Positions 31,142-41,671 of a DNA stretch of 64,000 nucleotides are shown piece by piece; within the stretch, counting starts at the first letter, position 1, and each line of letters starts with the position of its first letter. Source of the stretch: Actinomycetes bacterium (GTDB taxonomy: Bacteria > Actinomycetota > JAHEXW01); assembly GCA_023251915.1 (NCBI GenBank), contig JAHEXW010000005.1:1-64000 (forward strand), read 5' to 3'. The position numbers and the translations under genes were made by a program. The notes below the pieces were generated by a model that saw nothing but the letters and a program-made list of their open reading frames with translations, had not been told where the DNA came from and did not search any database.

Positions 31142-33034
31142 CTAGTCCTTCGGTTTTGGCTTCTTGACCGGCGCCGGTTTGTATGACGGGGCCGACTTAA
31201 AGGGAGCGGCCGGCTCGTTCTCGCCGGCGTTACGCTTGCTGCTGTTGTGACCGAGCAGTTTGTCTAGCTCCTTGCCCTCGACCGTTTCGGACTCGATCAG
31301 CTTCTTGGCTATCTTGTCGAGTTTGGGCCGATTCTTGGTCATGATCTTCTTGGCTTCGTTGTAGGCGTCCTCGATTATGCGCCGTACTTCGGCGTCGATT
31401 TCTGACGCAACACGATCAGAGTAGTCCGGGGTGGCGGCGAAGTCGCGACCCAGAAAAACCTGGTCCTCTTTGTGACCCAGCGTCATAGGACCTAGCCGAT
31501 CGCTCATCCCAAATTCGCATACCATCTGACGGGCGATTTTCGTTGCCCGCTCTAAATCATTTTGCGCTCCGGTCGTAACCTCGTTGAAAACCATCTCTTC
31601 CGCGACGCGGCCCGCCAAAAGTTGCGCCAGCTTGTTGTGCAGCTCGGTCTTGGCGACCAGGTATTTATCCTCTGTCGGCAAAGTGATCGTATAACCTAAT
31701 GCTTGTCCGCGCGGAATAATGGAAATCTTATGGACTGGATCGGTGAACGGCAGTTCGTCGGCTACCAAAGCGTGACCGGTTTCGTGATACGCAATGATCT
31801 CCTTCTCGCGATCGCTGATTAGCCTGGTCCGGCGCTCCGGTCCGGCGATGACGCGCTCTATGGCTTCCTGCAGTTCCGGCATGTCGATCTCTTTCTTGCC
31901 GTGCCGGGCTGCGAGCAGCGCCCCTTCGTTTAGAAGATTAGCGAGATCAGCGCCCGTAAAACCGGGAGTCGACCGCGCCAGCACGCTGATTTCAATGTTC
32001 TTCGCCAACGGTTTATCTTTGGCGTGCACCTTAAGTATTGCCTCACGGCCGCGAAGATCAGGGCGGTCGGTAACGATCTGCCGGTCGAATCGTCCCGGCC
32101 GGAGCAAGGCAGGATCTAAGATGTCCGGGCGATTCGTAGCGGCAATCATAATTATGCCCAAACGCGGGTCGAAGCCGTCCATTTCGACCAGCAATTGATT
32201 CAAAGTCTGTTCACGTTCGTCGTGGCCGCCGCCCAGACCGGCCCCGCGCTGGCGTCCGACGGCGTCGATCTCGTCGACGAATATTATGGCCGGAGCGCTG
32301 GCTTTGGCCTGGTCGAACAGGTCGCGCACCCGGCTGGCGCCCACGCCGACAAACATCTCGACGAAGTCGGAACCGCTGATGTGAAAGAACGGTACGTTTG
32401 CCTCGCCGGCGACCGCTTTCGCGAGCAGGGTTTTGCCCGTGCCGGGCGGGCCATAGAGCAAAATGCCCTTCGGTATCTTGGCGCCCAGCGACTGAAATTT
32501 CTTAGGGTTGGCGAGGAACTCCTTGATTTCTTCCAGCTCTTCGACCGCTTCGTCCAAGCCGGCGACATCGGCAAATGTCGTCTGCGGCATATCTTTGTTA
32601 GTCTGCTTCGCCCGGCTCTTGCCGAACGACATGACCTTGTTGCCCCCCTGGACGTTCCTGATCATTAAGAAATACAGGATGACCATGAAGACGATGAAGA
32701 TTATGACGATGGGCAGCAGCGAAAGCATATAAGTCACAAGCTCACTGGGTCTTTGGACTTCTGTCTTGACGCCGTACTTGATCAACAGATCAGCGACCGC
32801 ATAGTTCTCAGGGTAGCTGACAGTGAACGTCTTTTTGTTCTTTAGCGTCCCGTCGACTTCGCGAACGCTGTCCAGCACGGTCGCGCTCACAACTTGCTTG
32901 GTTTGGACCGCCTTGATGAACTGATTCATGTTATAGGCAAGCGGTTTTTCAGTTTGGGGGCCGAAGGCCTGGAAAAGTATCACTACGGCTACGAGCACCG
33001 CGAACCAGATCAGCAGATTGGAATACTTACGCAT
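31142..33034 (-). CDS. ftsH: ATP-dependent zinc metalloprotease FtsH
   Basis: [33 protein letters not shown]; start moved from 33112 to [10 protein letters not shown] at 33034. Confidence 0.97.
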   Translation of the reverse strand: MRKYSNLLIWFAVLVAVVILFQAFGPQTEKPLAYNMNQFIKAVQTKQVVSATVLDSVREVDGTLKNKKTFTVSYPENYAVADLLIKYGVKTEVQRPSELVTYMLSLLPIVIIFIVFMVILYFLMIRNVQGGNKVMSFGKSRAKQTNKDMPQTTFADVAGLDEAVEELEEIKEFLANPKKFQSLGAKIPKGILLYGPPGTGKTLLAKAVAGEANVPFFHISGSDFVEMFVGVGASRVRDLFDQAKASAPAIIFVDEIDAVGRQRGAGLGGGHDEREQTLNQLLVEMDGFDPRLGIIMIAATNRPDILDPALLRPGRFDRQIVTDRPDLRGREAILKVHAKDKPLAKNIEISVLARSTPGFTGADLANLLNEGALLAARHGKKEIDMPELQEAIERVIAGPERRTRLISDREKEIIAYHETGHALVADELPFTDPVHKISIIPRGQALGYTITLPTEDKYLVAKTELHNKLAQLLAGRVAEEMVFNEVTTGAQNDLERATKIARQMVCEFGMSDRLGPMTLGHKEDQVFLGRDFAATPDYSDRVASEIDAEVRRIIEDAYNEAKKIMTKNRPKLDKIAKKLIESETVEGKELDKLLGHNSSKRNAGENEPAAPFKSAPSYKPAPVKKPKPKD

Positions 33035-33035
33035 A

Positions 33036-33617
33036 TTACCTCCGAGCTGCGGCTGTCCGTGACGCCGCGCCATTTTTTCCATTGTTATCGCGCACGACCC
33101 GCAGTCTCGCAATGTAAGGCAGATTGCGGAATTGCTGCGCGTAATCTAAACCATAGCCGACAACGAATTCGTTGGGAATGGCAAAACCGACGTACTTCGC
33201 ATCCAGGTGAACCTTATCTGTTTCCGGCTTCCTGATTAGCGAACATATTTCCAAGCTCGCCGGATGACGAGCTCGCAGACTCTTGTGAAGGTAGTTCAAT
33301 GTCAGTCCTGAGTCAATTATGTCTTCGACTATAATAACTTCTTTACCAGTGATATCGGTGTCCAAATCCTTTAATATCCGCACGACACCGCATGATTTTG
33401 TACCCGACCCGTAGCTCGAGACTGCCATGAAATCAAACGACACGGGGACTGTAAGTTGGCGGCACAGGTCGGAGAGAAAGATAAAGGCGCCCTTTAGAAT
33501 GCCTACAAGAACAACGGGTCGGCCGGCGTAGTCGCTGTTAATCTCGGCGGCCAGTTCGGCGACCCTCGCCTTAAGATCGTCTTCCGTTATCAGAATGTCA
33601 GAGATTTCCCCGCTCAA
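33036..33617 (-). CDS. hpt: hypoxanthine phosphoribosyltransferase
   Basis: VLVGILKGAFIFLSDL, VIIVEDIIDSGLTLNYL. Confidence 0.95.
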   Translation of the reverse strand: MSGEISDILITEDDLKARVAELAAEINSDYAGRPVVLVGILKGAFIFLSDLCRQLTVPVSFDFMAVSSYGSGTKSCGVVRILKDLDTDITGKEVIIVEDIIDSGLTLNYLHKSLRARHPASLEICSLIRKPETDKVHLDAKYVGFAIPNEFVVGYGLDYAQQFRNLPYIARLRVVRDNNGKNGAASRTAAARR

Positions 33618-35032
33618 CGGCTTCCTCTCACCAAACTCAGAACCAGGATTTTCTTTGTCTTATCGGTAACCTTGAAGTTTTCGTCGATGCAATGACCCGC
33701 CACCCAGGCGATGCGGCCATCGATCAAAACAACTGGCTCCCTGTCACGCAGATCGCGAGTCGTCTTGTCATCTATGAACAAATCGCTGATCAATTTGTGC
33801 CCACGCATTCCCAGCGGTTGGATCCGGTCTCCTGGCAATTTCCGCCTGGCGACTATTGAGCCGGCCGTCAGACTCGCATCCAGCCAAGCGACGTCAGCGC
33901 CGGCTGTCTTGTCTAGCTCTTCTGCCGGCACAACCCGCGCATCGATTGCAAACAGGCCTCCCGACAGCACAGTTAGACCCGGCACAGACAAAATGGTTTC
34001 CGAGCCAACCGGCGCGTCGAGCACCGGTTCCGGCGCAGAAACCTTAATCACTATAGTATCATACTCCCGCGCCGCCGATAACCCGCCGGGCAGGTCAAGC
34101 GCCGCGCCGCTGTTGCCGTTCACGACCTTTGTCAGGATATCATCAACGTGAGCGAAGCCTAGAGGTTGCGGCTCCCCGGCCGTCCGCAAGGCGGCTAAAC
34201 GGATCAGCCGCCGCCGGATTGCTAGAGGTTGGGCGAGCAAGGCCGAGCGGTCTAGAGAAACGACGCCTTCGCCTGGAACAGCCGCGGACGCAAAACTGTC
34301 CTCCGCTAGGCCCTGCAGAAGAGTGGCGTCCTCGTTGATCGACTCCATCTCCCGGCGCAGCTCGGCGCGAATATTGGGGTTATATTCTGCCTCCAAGAGC
34401 GGCAAAAGGCGAAGGCGGACCTTGTTGCGCGTCATATCCGGGATCGCGTTTGTCTCGTCATGCCGCGGCTCAAGGTTATGCTCCCGGCAGTAAGCCTCGA
34501 CATCGCCCCTCGTGAGATTGATCAAGGGACGGATTATCAGACCCGCGATCGGCTGAATCGACCGCAAACCGTCCAGGCCCGCGCCGCGTAACAAGCGCAT
34601 CAAGAATGTTTCGACGCAGTCATCCGCTGTGTGGCCGAGAGCGATCTTCGTCGCGCCTGTATCCTCCGCCACCTGCAGCATAAGCGAGCGGCGGACTCTG
34701 CGAGCGCCGTCTTCCGGGCTAACGCCATTGGCCTTGATAAAGGCGGGAACGTCAGCGGATAGAACTGTCGCGGGAACCCCCATGGCCCGCGCCGTCTGCG
34801 CAACAAACTCGGCATCGGCCGCCCCCGAGTCACCCCTCATTAGGTGGTTGAGATGAAAGACGTGGAGGGAAATGGGATAGTCAGAGGCGATCCCGGCCAG
34901 AATATATAAGAGGGCCAGCGAATCAGGACCGCCGGACACCGCAACCATGACCTTATCTCCGGCAGACAGCATATTGTTGGACGCGATAGTGTCTCGGACC
35001 AGGTTACTAGGGTTATCTCTAGTATTCATCAT
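33614..35032 (-). CDS. tilS: tRNA(Ile)-lysidine synthase
   Basis: VAVSGGPDSLALLYIL, HLNHLMRGDSGAADAEFV, GHTADDCVETFLMRLLRG. Confidence 0.95.
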   Translation of the reverse strand: MMNTRDNPSNLVRDTIASNNMLSAGDKVMVAVSGGPDSLALLYILAGIASDYPISLHVFHLNHLMRGDSGAADAEFVAQTARAMGVPATVLSADVPAFIKANGVSPEDGARRVRRSLMLQVAEDTGATKIALGHTADDCVETFLMRLLRGAGLDGLRSIQPIAGLIIRPLINLTRGDVEAYCREHNLEPRHDETNAIPDMTRNKVRLRLLPLLEAEYNPNIRAELRREMESINEDATLLQGLAEDSFASAAVPGEGVVSLDRSALLAQPLAIRRRLIRLAALRTAGEPQPLGFAHVDDILTKVVNGNSGAALDLPGGLSAAREYDTIVIKVSAPEPVLDAPVGSETILSVPGLTVLSGGLFAIDARVVPAEELDKTAGADVAWLDASLTAGSIVARRKLPGDRIQPLGMRGHKLISDLFIDDKTTRDLRDREPVVLIDGRIAWVAGHCIDENFKVTDKTKKILVLSLVRGSR

Positions 35033-35134
35033 ACTGATGATTATATCGTTGACACCCTATTGACCGTAGAGGATATTGAGGTTCATAGGATATTCATAAT
35101 TGCCGAATGGTAATGTTAACGAAAGGAGTGTACC

Positions 35135-38100
35135 ATGCGCCGAAGCACTATCCCCGTTTTGATCACCTTGGCTTTCTACGCACTCGCAATCATGCTGGTG
35201 AGCACCGGACGCGGTTTGGCCGCGCAAAACAACCGCGGTATGCAAGCGGCCCCCGATTCAGGCATGGCTGCCAAACAGAACGGCATGGGCGGCACCGGCA
35301 CAGGTGTAGCCTATTCCTCGAACAAGACCGCCGGAGCCGGGGCGGCAGACCTGATGATGAAACGAACAACACCGGCCGAGCGGCAGGCTGCGGCGGATCG
35401 CGCGACAGCGATGCGGCTGCTGTTTCCGCCGAAGCTAAACGCCTCCGGCGTAATCGCCCAGATTCCATCGGTCGGAACGACTGACTATTTCGGCAACGTC
35501 CCGAACTATGCCAATAGTCCTCTGCCTACTGTTCTGACGACTGCGGCCACTACGATGGGTGTTGCGTCGATGTGGTCTTTGGGTCCCGCGAACTTCGACG
35601 CGACGCGCGCCAAGGCGACTTCAGGCGACTTTAACGGCGATGGCCTCCAAGACATCGCTTTCATTTACGACTATGGCAACGCCACCAGCCGCATCTGGAT
35701 ACTCGAGTCGAACGGCGCGACCTTCACGCCGATTATGGCCTGGTCGAGCGGACCAGGTAATTTCGACGCCACGCGAGCTCAGATAACAAGCGGTGATTTT
35801 GACAATAACGGACGCACAGACTTAGCGGTCTTATACAACTACGGCGGCTCGACAAGCCGGCTCTGGGTCTTCAAGTTCGTCGGCACGGCAACGACCATGA
35901 CACCAACCCTCGGTTGGTACAGCGGCGTCGGTAACTTCGACGCGAGCCGGGTAACAATGACCAGCGGAACATTTGATATCGATAATCTGGCGGACGTGGC
36001 CATGTTGTACGACTACGGTAGTTCGACCTGCCGCCTGTGGACTTTCAATTCTAATGGCACGATATTCACGCCTCATATGGCCTGGTATAGCGGACTCGGC
36101 AATTTCAATGCCGCAATGGTCAAGATAACGAGCGGTGACTATGACGGCGGCGGGACCTCCGACGTCGCGATGTTGTACAACTATGGGGCCGCGACAAGCC
36201 GCCTTTGGACTTTCTTGTCTAGCGGCTTTACATTTACTCCTCACATGGCTTGGTCCAGCGGACCGGGTAATTTTGACGCCACACGAGCCAAGATCACCAG
36301 TGGCGACTACAACGCCGACAATATATCCGACGTTGCGGCGCTCTACGACTACGGGAGCGCGACCAGCCGTATATGGACTTTCTTGTCCAGCGGAACAGCC
36401 TTTACGCCCCACATTGCGTGGTTCAGCGGAGCGGGCATGTTTAACGCATCCCAAGCAACGTTGATAAACGGAAATATCAGCCTGTTCGGTTCGGCTATAA
36501 TCCCTATTCTCTATGACTACGGCAACGCTACCAGCAACGTCTGGAACTTCGGTGCCAACAACTCGATCACGACGGTGACCGCCGGTACGGGCATTAGGAA
36601 GTTCGTCGACAAACTGCCCGGCTTAACGCAAGCCGGCGCGAACAATGTCCTGCAAACCAACGGAGTAGGCCAATATCTGCCGGTGGCGGTGCCTGATCAG
36701 GGTACGGCACTGGGCGGCGACTACTACGAAATAGCGGTCGTTCAATATATGGAAAAGCTCCACAGCGACCTGCCGGCCACGCGTCTGCGGGGTTACGTAC
36801 AGTTGGTGACGCCGGTGAACACCAGCCTGCCGGGCCACCTCCATACACCGCTGTTCTATCCGGACGGCGTTACACCCATCATGTACACGCCCGTTCCCGC
36901 CGGACCGTCCGTGCAAGCGGTCGCGCTCGACCCACCCAGCTATCTGGGGCCGACCGTCGTCGCCAACCGCAATGTGCCGGTTCGGGTTAAGTTCTATAAC
37001 CTTCTGCCCACCGGTGCCGGCGGCGACCTGTTCATTCCGGTCGATGAATCCGTCATGGGCGCCGGCATGGCACCAGGCGGCACCGAGACCTACAAGCAGA
37101 ACAGGGCCGTCATCCACCTGCACGGGGGCGCCACTCCGTGGATAAGCGACGGAACGCCGAACCAGTGGATCACACCGGCGGGCGAAACGACGACTTATCC
37201 GCAGGGCGTGAGCGTTTACAACGTGCCTGATATGCCGGACCCGGGTCCCGGTAACGATCGGGATGGTGTAGAAACGATGTTCTACACGAATGACCAAAGC
37301 GCACGCCTGATGTTCTACCACGATCACTCATACGGAACGACGCGCTTGAATGTGTACGCCGGCGAAGCGGCCGGCTACATCCTGCGCGACGCGGAAGAAG
37401 CGGCTTTGGTCGGCGGCGGCACAATCGGCGCGACGCCGATCGCCGCAGGCACTGTCCCGGCCGATGAGATTCCTCTGATCATCCAGGACAAGAGCTTCGT
37501 GCCCGACAATACAACGCCGTTCACCAACACGGTCGGCACGTTCGCGTCACAGCTGGCCGCGCAAGACCCGACCTGGAATGTTACCGGATGGGGCGCGAAG
37601 GGAAGCCTCTGGTTCCCGCATGTTTACATGCCCAACCAGAATCCAGCCGACCTCACAGGAGGCGCCAACGCCATGGGACGCTGGGACTACGGTCCCTGGT
37701 TCTTCCCGCCGCTAACGACAGCGGCCGGCTTGATCAACGGTCCGGTTCCCAACCCGCTGTTCGGCACAACGCCGCTGGAGGCTTCTGTTAATCCCGGCAC
37801 GCCGAATCCGTCATTGACGCCGGAGTCCTTCATGGATACACCGCTGGTCAATGGAACAGCGTATCCTTACGTCCAGGTCGGCAGGAAAGCCTATCGTTTC
37901 CGCATCCTGAACGCGTCCAACGATAGGATGCTTAATCTCCAACTGTATTACGCCAAGTCAAACACGCCGGACAGCGTCGATGGCGCTGGAAATCCGACTT
38001 TGCAGACTAACTCGGGCGAAGTTCCGATGGTACCGGCGGTACCGCATCCTGGTAACCCCAGCTGGCCGGCGACTTGGCCGACCGACGGCCGTGACGGCGG

Positions 38101-40021
38101 AGTGCCTAGCCCGACCGCCGTCGGTCCGAGCATGATTCAGATCGGCACGGAAGGCGGACTCCTGCCCGCGCCGGTCGTTCTGCCGAACACGCCGGTCGGT
38201 TACGAATTCAACAGGCGGAACATCGTCGTCCTGAACGTGACCAACAAGACTCTGTTCCTGGGCCCGGCTGAACGTGCCGACGTCATAGTCGACTTCTCGA
38301 ACGTGCCCGACGGGTCGAAGCTGATACTGTACAACGACTCCCCGGCTCCCGTGCCGGCGAGCGACCCGAGATACGACTATTACACAGGTAATCCTGATCT
38401 GACCTCGACCGGAGGCGCGCCTTCGACCCTCCCGGGTTATGGTCCGAATACCAGGACATTAATGCAGATCCAGGTGACATCGGCTCTGGGAACCGGTCCG
38501 GCGTTCAGTCTGCCGGCCTTGCAAGCGGCCTTGCCGTTGGCTTTTGCGGCGTCGCAACCGCCGGTAGTAGTGCCCGAGCCAACGTATCCGGCTCCTAATA
38601 ACGGCGCCAGCAGCACGTACTCGAAGATCCAAGATACCCAACTGACCTTCAGCCCGGTCGGCGCCTTGTCGCTCGGCACTGGAGCTGTCGGCAGCGTCGT
38701 GTTGTCCGCGGCGGGATCAGGTTATGCGACTGCGCCTCTTGTGACCTTCACGGGCACAGGCACGGGTGCCGGAGCTTTGGCCACGCTGTCTGTCACCAAC
38801 ATAGCGGTGACCAACGGCGGGTCTGGCTACACAACGGCTCCGACGGTCAATTTGACCGGCGGCGGGGGCGCCGGAGCGACCGCGACCGCCACTGTATCCG
38901 GCGGAGTTGTCACTGGTGTGACGATCACTAATAACGGCCTACGCTACACCTCCATGCCGACCGTGTCGTTTACCGGCGGCGGGGGCACACTCGCGGCCGC
39001 TACGGCAACCGGCGGAGTTAGTGAGGTTCTCGTGACAAGCGGCGGCACCGGGTTTACGACCGCGCCCAGCGTCGTCTTTACCGGAGCGAATACTACGCCT
39101 GCTGCGGCAACCTCGAATTTCGACATCACCATGAACATGCGTCCCAAGGCTATACAAGAGCTCTTTGAGCTCAACTATGGACGGATGAACGCGACGTTGG
39201 GTGTTGAGTTACCATTCACCAACTTCAACATCCAGACAACCATCCCGCTGGGTTATATCGACCCGCTGACTGAGGAAATCAACATGTCAGCGTCGCCCGG
39301 ACCGGTCGTTCTGGGTGACGGAACCCAGATATGGAAGATCACCCATAACGGGGTGGACACGCATGCGATTCACTTCCATCTGTATAATGTCCAGTTGATC
39401 AACCGGGTCGGTTGGGACGGCGCTATCGTGCCGCCTGACGCTAACGAGTTGGGCTGGAAAGAGACGGTGCGCATGCATCCGCTGCAAGACGCTATAGTGG
39501 CCTTGCGGCCGGTCACACCGACACTGCCCTGGACCATACCCAACAGCGTCCGCTTGATGGATCCGACCAAAGCGGCCGGCGAGGCTATGACGGTGACCAA
39601 CCCGGTAGACGGCAATCCGCTGGCCGTCACCAACGACCTTACCGATTTCGGTTGGGAATATGTCTGGCACTGTCACCTGTTGGGTCATGAGGAGAATGAC
39701 ATGATGCGGCCGGTCGCATACCGGACGGAGCCGCAGCCGAACACATTGACGGCGGCTGCCGCTCTGCCAGGTGTGACGCTAAACTGGCTCAATCCGGCCG
39801 CCGGCTTGCCGCCGATACCAGCTGTCACACTGTATACGGTACAGAGAGCGACGGACGCGGCGTTCACTGTCGGGCTGACGACATTCACCACGCCGGCGCC
39901 GGCGATCACGTACACCGACGCGACAGCGGCCGCTCTGACCACCTATTACTACCGCGTCAAAGCGAGCGGCGGCGGCAGCGACTCATCGTGGTCAAATACC
40001 ACGATGATTACAACGCCTTAG
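35135..40021 (+). CDS. giant secreted multicopper oxidase with N-terminal propeller repeats, internal Gly-rich repeats and C-terminal FN3-like domain
   Basis: Six WxSGxGNFDATxxKITSGDY...DVAxLYDYGxATSRxWTF repeats; all four MCO copper motifs: HLHGG, HDHSYG, HAIHFHLYN, HCHLLGHEENDMM; N-terminal TM/signal; SD AAAGGAG. Confidence 0.88.
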   Translation: MRRSTIPVLITLAFYALAIMLVSTGRGLAAQNNRGMQAAPDSGMAAKQNGMGGTGTGVAYSSNKTAGAGAADLMMKRTTPAERQAAADRATAMRLLFPPKLNASGVIAQIPSVGTTDYFGNVPNYANSPLPTVLTTAATTMGVASMWSLGPANFDATRAKATSGDFNGDGLQDIAFIYDYGNATSRIWILESNGATFTPIMAWSSGPGNFDATRAQITSGDFDNNGRTDLAVLYNYGGSTSRLWVFKFVGTATTMTPTLGWYSGVGNFDASRVTMTSGTFDIDNLADVAMLYDYGSSTCRLWTFNSNGTIFTPHMAWYSGLGNFNAAMVKITSGDYDGGGTSDVAMLYNYGAATSRLWTFLSSGFTFTPHMAWSSGPGNFDATRAKITSGDYNADNISDVAALYDYGSATSRIWTFLSSGTAFTPHIAWFSGAGMFNASQATLINGNISLFGSAIIPILYDYGNATSNVWNFGANNSITTVTAGTGIRKFVDKLPGLTQAGANNVLQTNGVGQYLPVAVPDQGTALGGDYYEIAVVQYMEKLHSDLPATRLRGYVQLVTPVNTSLPGHLHTPLFYPDGVTPIMYTPVPAGPSVQAVALDPPSYLGPTVVANRNVPVRVKFYNLLPTGAGGDLFIPVDESVMGAGMAPGGTETYKQNRAVIHLHGGATPWISDGTPNQWITPAGETTTYPQGVSVYNVPDMPDPGPGNDRDGVETMFYTNDQSARLMFYHDHSYGTTRLNVYAGEAAGYILRDAEEAALVGGGTIGATPIAAGTVPADEIPLIIQDKSFVPDNTTPFTNTVGTFASQLAAQDPTWNVTGWGAKGSLWFPHVYMPNQNPADLTGGANAMGRWDYGPWFFPPLTTAAGLINGPVPNPLFGTTPLEASVNPGTPNPSLTPESFMDTPLVNGTAYPYVQVGRKAYRFRILNASNDRMLNLQLYYAKSNTPDSVDGAGNPTLQTNSGEVPMVPAVPHPGNPSWPATWPTDGRDGGVPSPTAVGPSMIQIGTEGGLLPAPVVLPNTPVGYEFNRRNIVVLNVTNKTLFLGPAERADVIVDFSNVPDGSKLILYNDSPAPVPASDPRYDYYTGNPDLTSTGGAPSTLPGYGPNTRTLMQIQVTSALGTGPAFSLPALQAALPLAFAASQPPVVVPEPTYPAPNNGASSTYSKIQDTQLTFSPVGALSLGTGAVGSVVLSAAGSGYATAPLVTFTGTGTGAGALATLSVTNIAVTNGGSGYTTAPTVNLTGGGGAGATATATVSGGVVTGVTITNNGLRYTSMPTVSFTGGGGTLAAATATGGVSEVLVTSGGTGFTTAPSVVFTGANTTPAAATSNFDITMNMRPKAIQELFELNYGRMNATLGVELPFTNFNIQTTIPLGYIDPLTEEINMSASPGPVVLGDGTQIWKITHNGVDTHAIHFHLYNVQLINRVGWDGAIVPPDANELGWKETVRMHPLQDAIVALRPVTPTLPWTIPNSVRLMDPTKAAGEAMTVTNPVDGNPLAVTNDLTDFGWEYVWHCHLLGHEENDMMRPVAYRTEPQPNTLTAAAALPGVTLNWLNPAAGLPPIPAVTLYTVQRATDAAFTVGLTTFTTPAPAITYTDATAAALTTYYYRVKASGGGSDSSWSNTTMITTP

Positions 40022-40042
40022 GTAGCTGCGTAAGATGCAATC

Positions 40043-40079
40043 AACCCCGGGAGGCTCCTGGCCTCCCGGGGTTTTCTTT
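40043..40079 (+). terminator. rho-independent terminator after the multicopper oxidase
   Basis: CCCCGGGAGGC TCCTG GCCTCCCGGGG TTTTCTTT. Confidence 0.9.
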
Positions 40080-40102
40080 ACTCAGAAGAGAAAGAGCGCG
40101 CC

Positions 40103-40288
40103 ATGCGAAGACTTGCTATTCCAATAATCATCACAGTCTGTTTCTACATCATTGCAGCATTATTGCTGACGACAGGCTATGGTCCTTTCAAACAAGAGAA
40201 CGATGAAATAAAGGCGCGGGCGAACTCGGCCGTTAACGCTCTGCAGCAAATGAGTTCGGAGCCGGTGGGCGATAAAGACTCCCGTTAG
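40103..40288 (+). CDS. small membrane peptide (61 aa)
   Basis: MRRLAIPIIITVCFYIIAALLLTTGYGPFKQEND..; N-terminus parallels the upstream MCO N-terminus MRRSTIPVLITLAFYALAIMLVSTGRG. Confidence 0.55.
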   Translation: MRRLAIPIIITVCFYIIAALLLTTGYGPFKQENDEIKARANSAVNALQQMSSEPVGDKDSR

Positions 40289-40359
40289 GCAACGCTCCGG
40301 TAACTGAGAAACGCCCGTCCCTCTCCTAATTCCCCCACAAATATTCTTTACACAGTCGC

Positions 40360-40390
40360 TTGACTCTAACGTTACGTAAGGGTTTAGAAT
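40360..40390 (+). promoter_or_regulatory. MerR-type promoter with 19-bp spacer
   Basis: TTGACT-(19 bp)-TAGAAT with dyad CTAACGTTACGTAAG inside the spacer, just upstream of the MerR gene. Confidence 0.75.
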
Positions 40391-40411
40391 CTTTATCAGG
40401 AGGTTCTAAAC

Positions 40412-41161
40412 ATGAGATTGACGGTCAAGCAAGTCAAGGAAGCTAGCGGCCAAAGCGTCAGAACGCTGCACCACTACGACGCGATCGGCCTGTTGCGGCC
40501 CGACGAAATTAGTGCGGCCGGATATCGTCTGTATTCAGCTGACGATCTGGAACGGCTCCAGCAGATAATGTTCTTCAAGGAGCTTGGTTTTAGCCTGGCC
40601 GACATCAAGGACATCCTGGACAGCCCGGGCTTCGACCGGCGGGGCGCCTTTCTAGAACACCTGGAGCTTCTGCGGCAAAAACAACACCGGCTGAACGGCC
40701 TGATTAAGTTAGTGGAACACAATTTAGAAGCATTGGACAAAGGAGAGAAAATGACTGAGGACAAGATGTTCGACGCGTTTGACGAAGCGACGATGGAGGA
40801 ATACAAACAGGAAGCCAAGGAACGGTGGGGAAACACAGACGCTTACAAGGAAAGCATGCGAAAGACGGCGACCTATAGTAAAGAAGATTGGACGCGCATC
40901 GCCGCGGCCGAGACAGACCGGCGGGAACGCATCGCCGCCTTGATGGACAAGGATCCGGGCGACCCGGCCGTGCAAGCGATTATGGAAGAATTCTTCAAAT
41001 CCATCTGCGAGCACTACTATTCCTGCACGCCGGAGATATTCAAGAACCTGGGCGAGATGTACGTCGCGGATCCGCGCTTCGCGAAGAATTACGAAACCAT
41101 CAAGCCTGGAATGGCGGACTTCATGCGCCAAGCGATGGCGATCTACGCCGACAAGAAGTAA
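40412..41161 (+). CDS. MerR family regulator with TipAS-like effector domain
   Basis: VKQVKEASGQSVRTLHHYDAIGLLRPDEISAAGYRLYSADDLERLQQI; C-terminal TipAS-type region; SD AGGAGG. Confidence 0.92.
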   Translation: MRLTVKQVKEASGQSVRTLHHYDAIGLLRPDEISAAGYRLYSADDLERLQQIMFFKELGFSLADIKDILDSPGFDRRGAFLEHLELLRQKQHRLNGLIKLVEHNLEALDKGEKMTEDKMFDAFDEATMEEYKQEAKERWGNTDAYKESMRKTATYSKEDWTRIAAAETDRRERIAALMDKDPGDPAVQAIMEEFFKSICEHYYSCTPEIFKNLGEMYVADPRFAKNYETIKPGMADFMRQAMAIYADKK

Positions 41162-41319
41162 TGCCAAACATCTGATTTTGCGACCTGCTCAATGAAAGGG
41201 TCAGGCCCGGCGCGGGTATGCGACAGGGCCTGACCCTATTAACGTAAGCGGCGACGAGCAAATATCCTCTGGGCTCGAATGTCGCGGCTTAAGCCGCAAG
41301 GTCGAGCTCTCCGGCAAAC

Positions 41320-41359
41320 AAAAAACCTAGATAAGCCATATGGTTTATCTAGGTTTTTT
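41320..41359 (-). terminator. terminator hairpin of the tRNA-Gln-linked element
   Basis: AAAAAACCTAGATAA ACCATATGGC TTATCTAGGTTTTTT on minus strand. Confidence 0.85.
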
Positions 41360-41524
41360 GGCTGGGGCGGGAGGGCGTCGAACCGTCGGGCAGCCACCCA
41401 ACAGTCTGCCCTCCTCAGAGGTGCAACCAAAGGTTTCCCCTCTGATATCTCCCCTTCCTTGGTCCCGTCTCAAGGTGAAGCCTCTCCCCCTTGAGAATCC
41501 CCCTCAGGTTCGACCCCTCGGGAA
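41359..41524 (-). ncRNA. candidate structured RNA element downstream of tRNA-Gln (copy 2), ending in a tRNA-Gln-like 3' half with CCA
   Basis: Minus strand GAGGGGTCGAACC...CTCAAGGGGGAGAGGCTTCACCTTGAG...AAGGAAGGGG...CAGAGGGGAAACCTTTGGTTGCACCTCTG...GGGCAGACTGTTGGGTGGCTGCCC..GGTTCGACGCCCTCCCGCCCCAGCCA; homologous to 43718-43884. Confidence 0.65.
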
Positions 41525-41579
41525 CAAAGTAAAACGCCTGGACAGTCCATTGTTAGGTGTTATGAACTCTCTAGGCGTT

Positions 41580-41655
41580 TGGCTGGGGCGGGAGGGCTCG
41601 AACCTCCAATCTCCAGATCCAGAATCTGGCGCCTTACCGATTTGGCCACGCCCCA
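41580..41655 (-). tRNA. tRNA-Gln (anticodon CUG), CCA encoded
   Basis: TGGGGCGTGGCCAAATCGGTAAGGCGCCAGATTCTGGATCTGG..GGAGGTTCGAGCCCTCCCGCCCCAGCCA; cloverleaf folds by eye. Confidence 0.95.
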
Positions 41656-41671
41656 ATAATTAAGACAAAAA

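Noticed and set aside
41359-41384. Second tRNA-Gln gene
   Set aside because: Only the T-arm 3' part, acceptor strand and CCA are present; no D-arm or anticodon arm, so not a tRNA gene.
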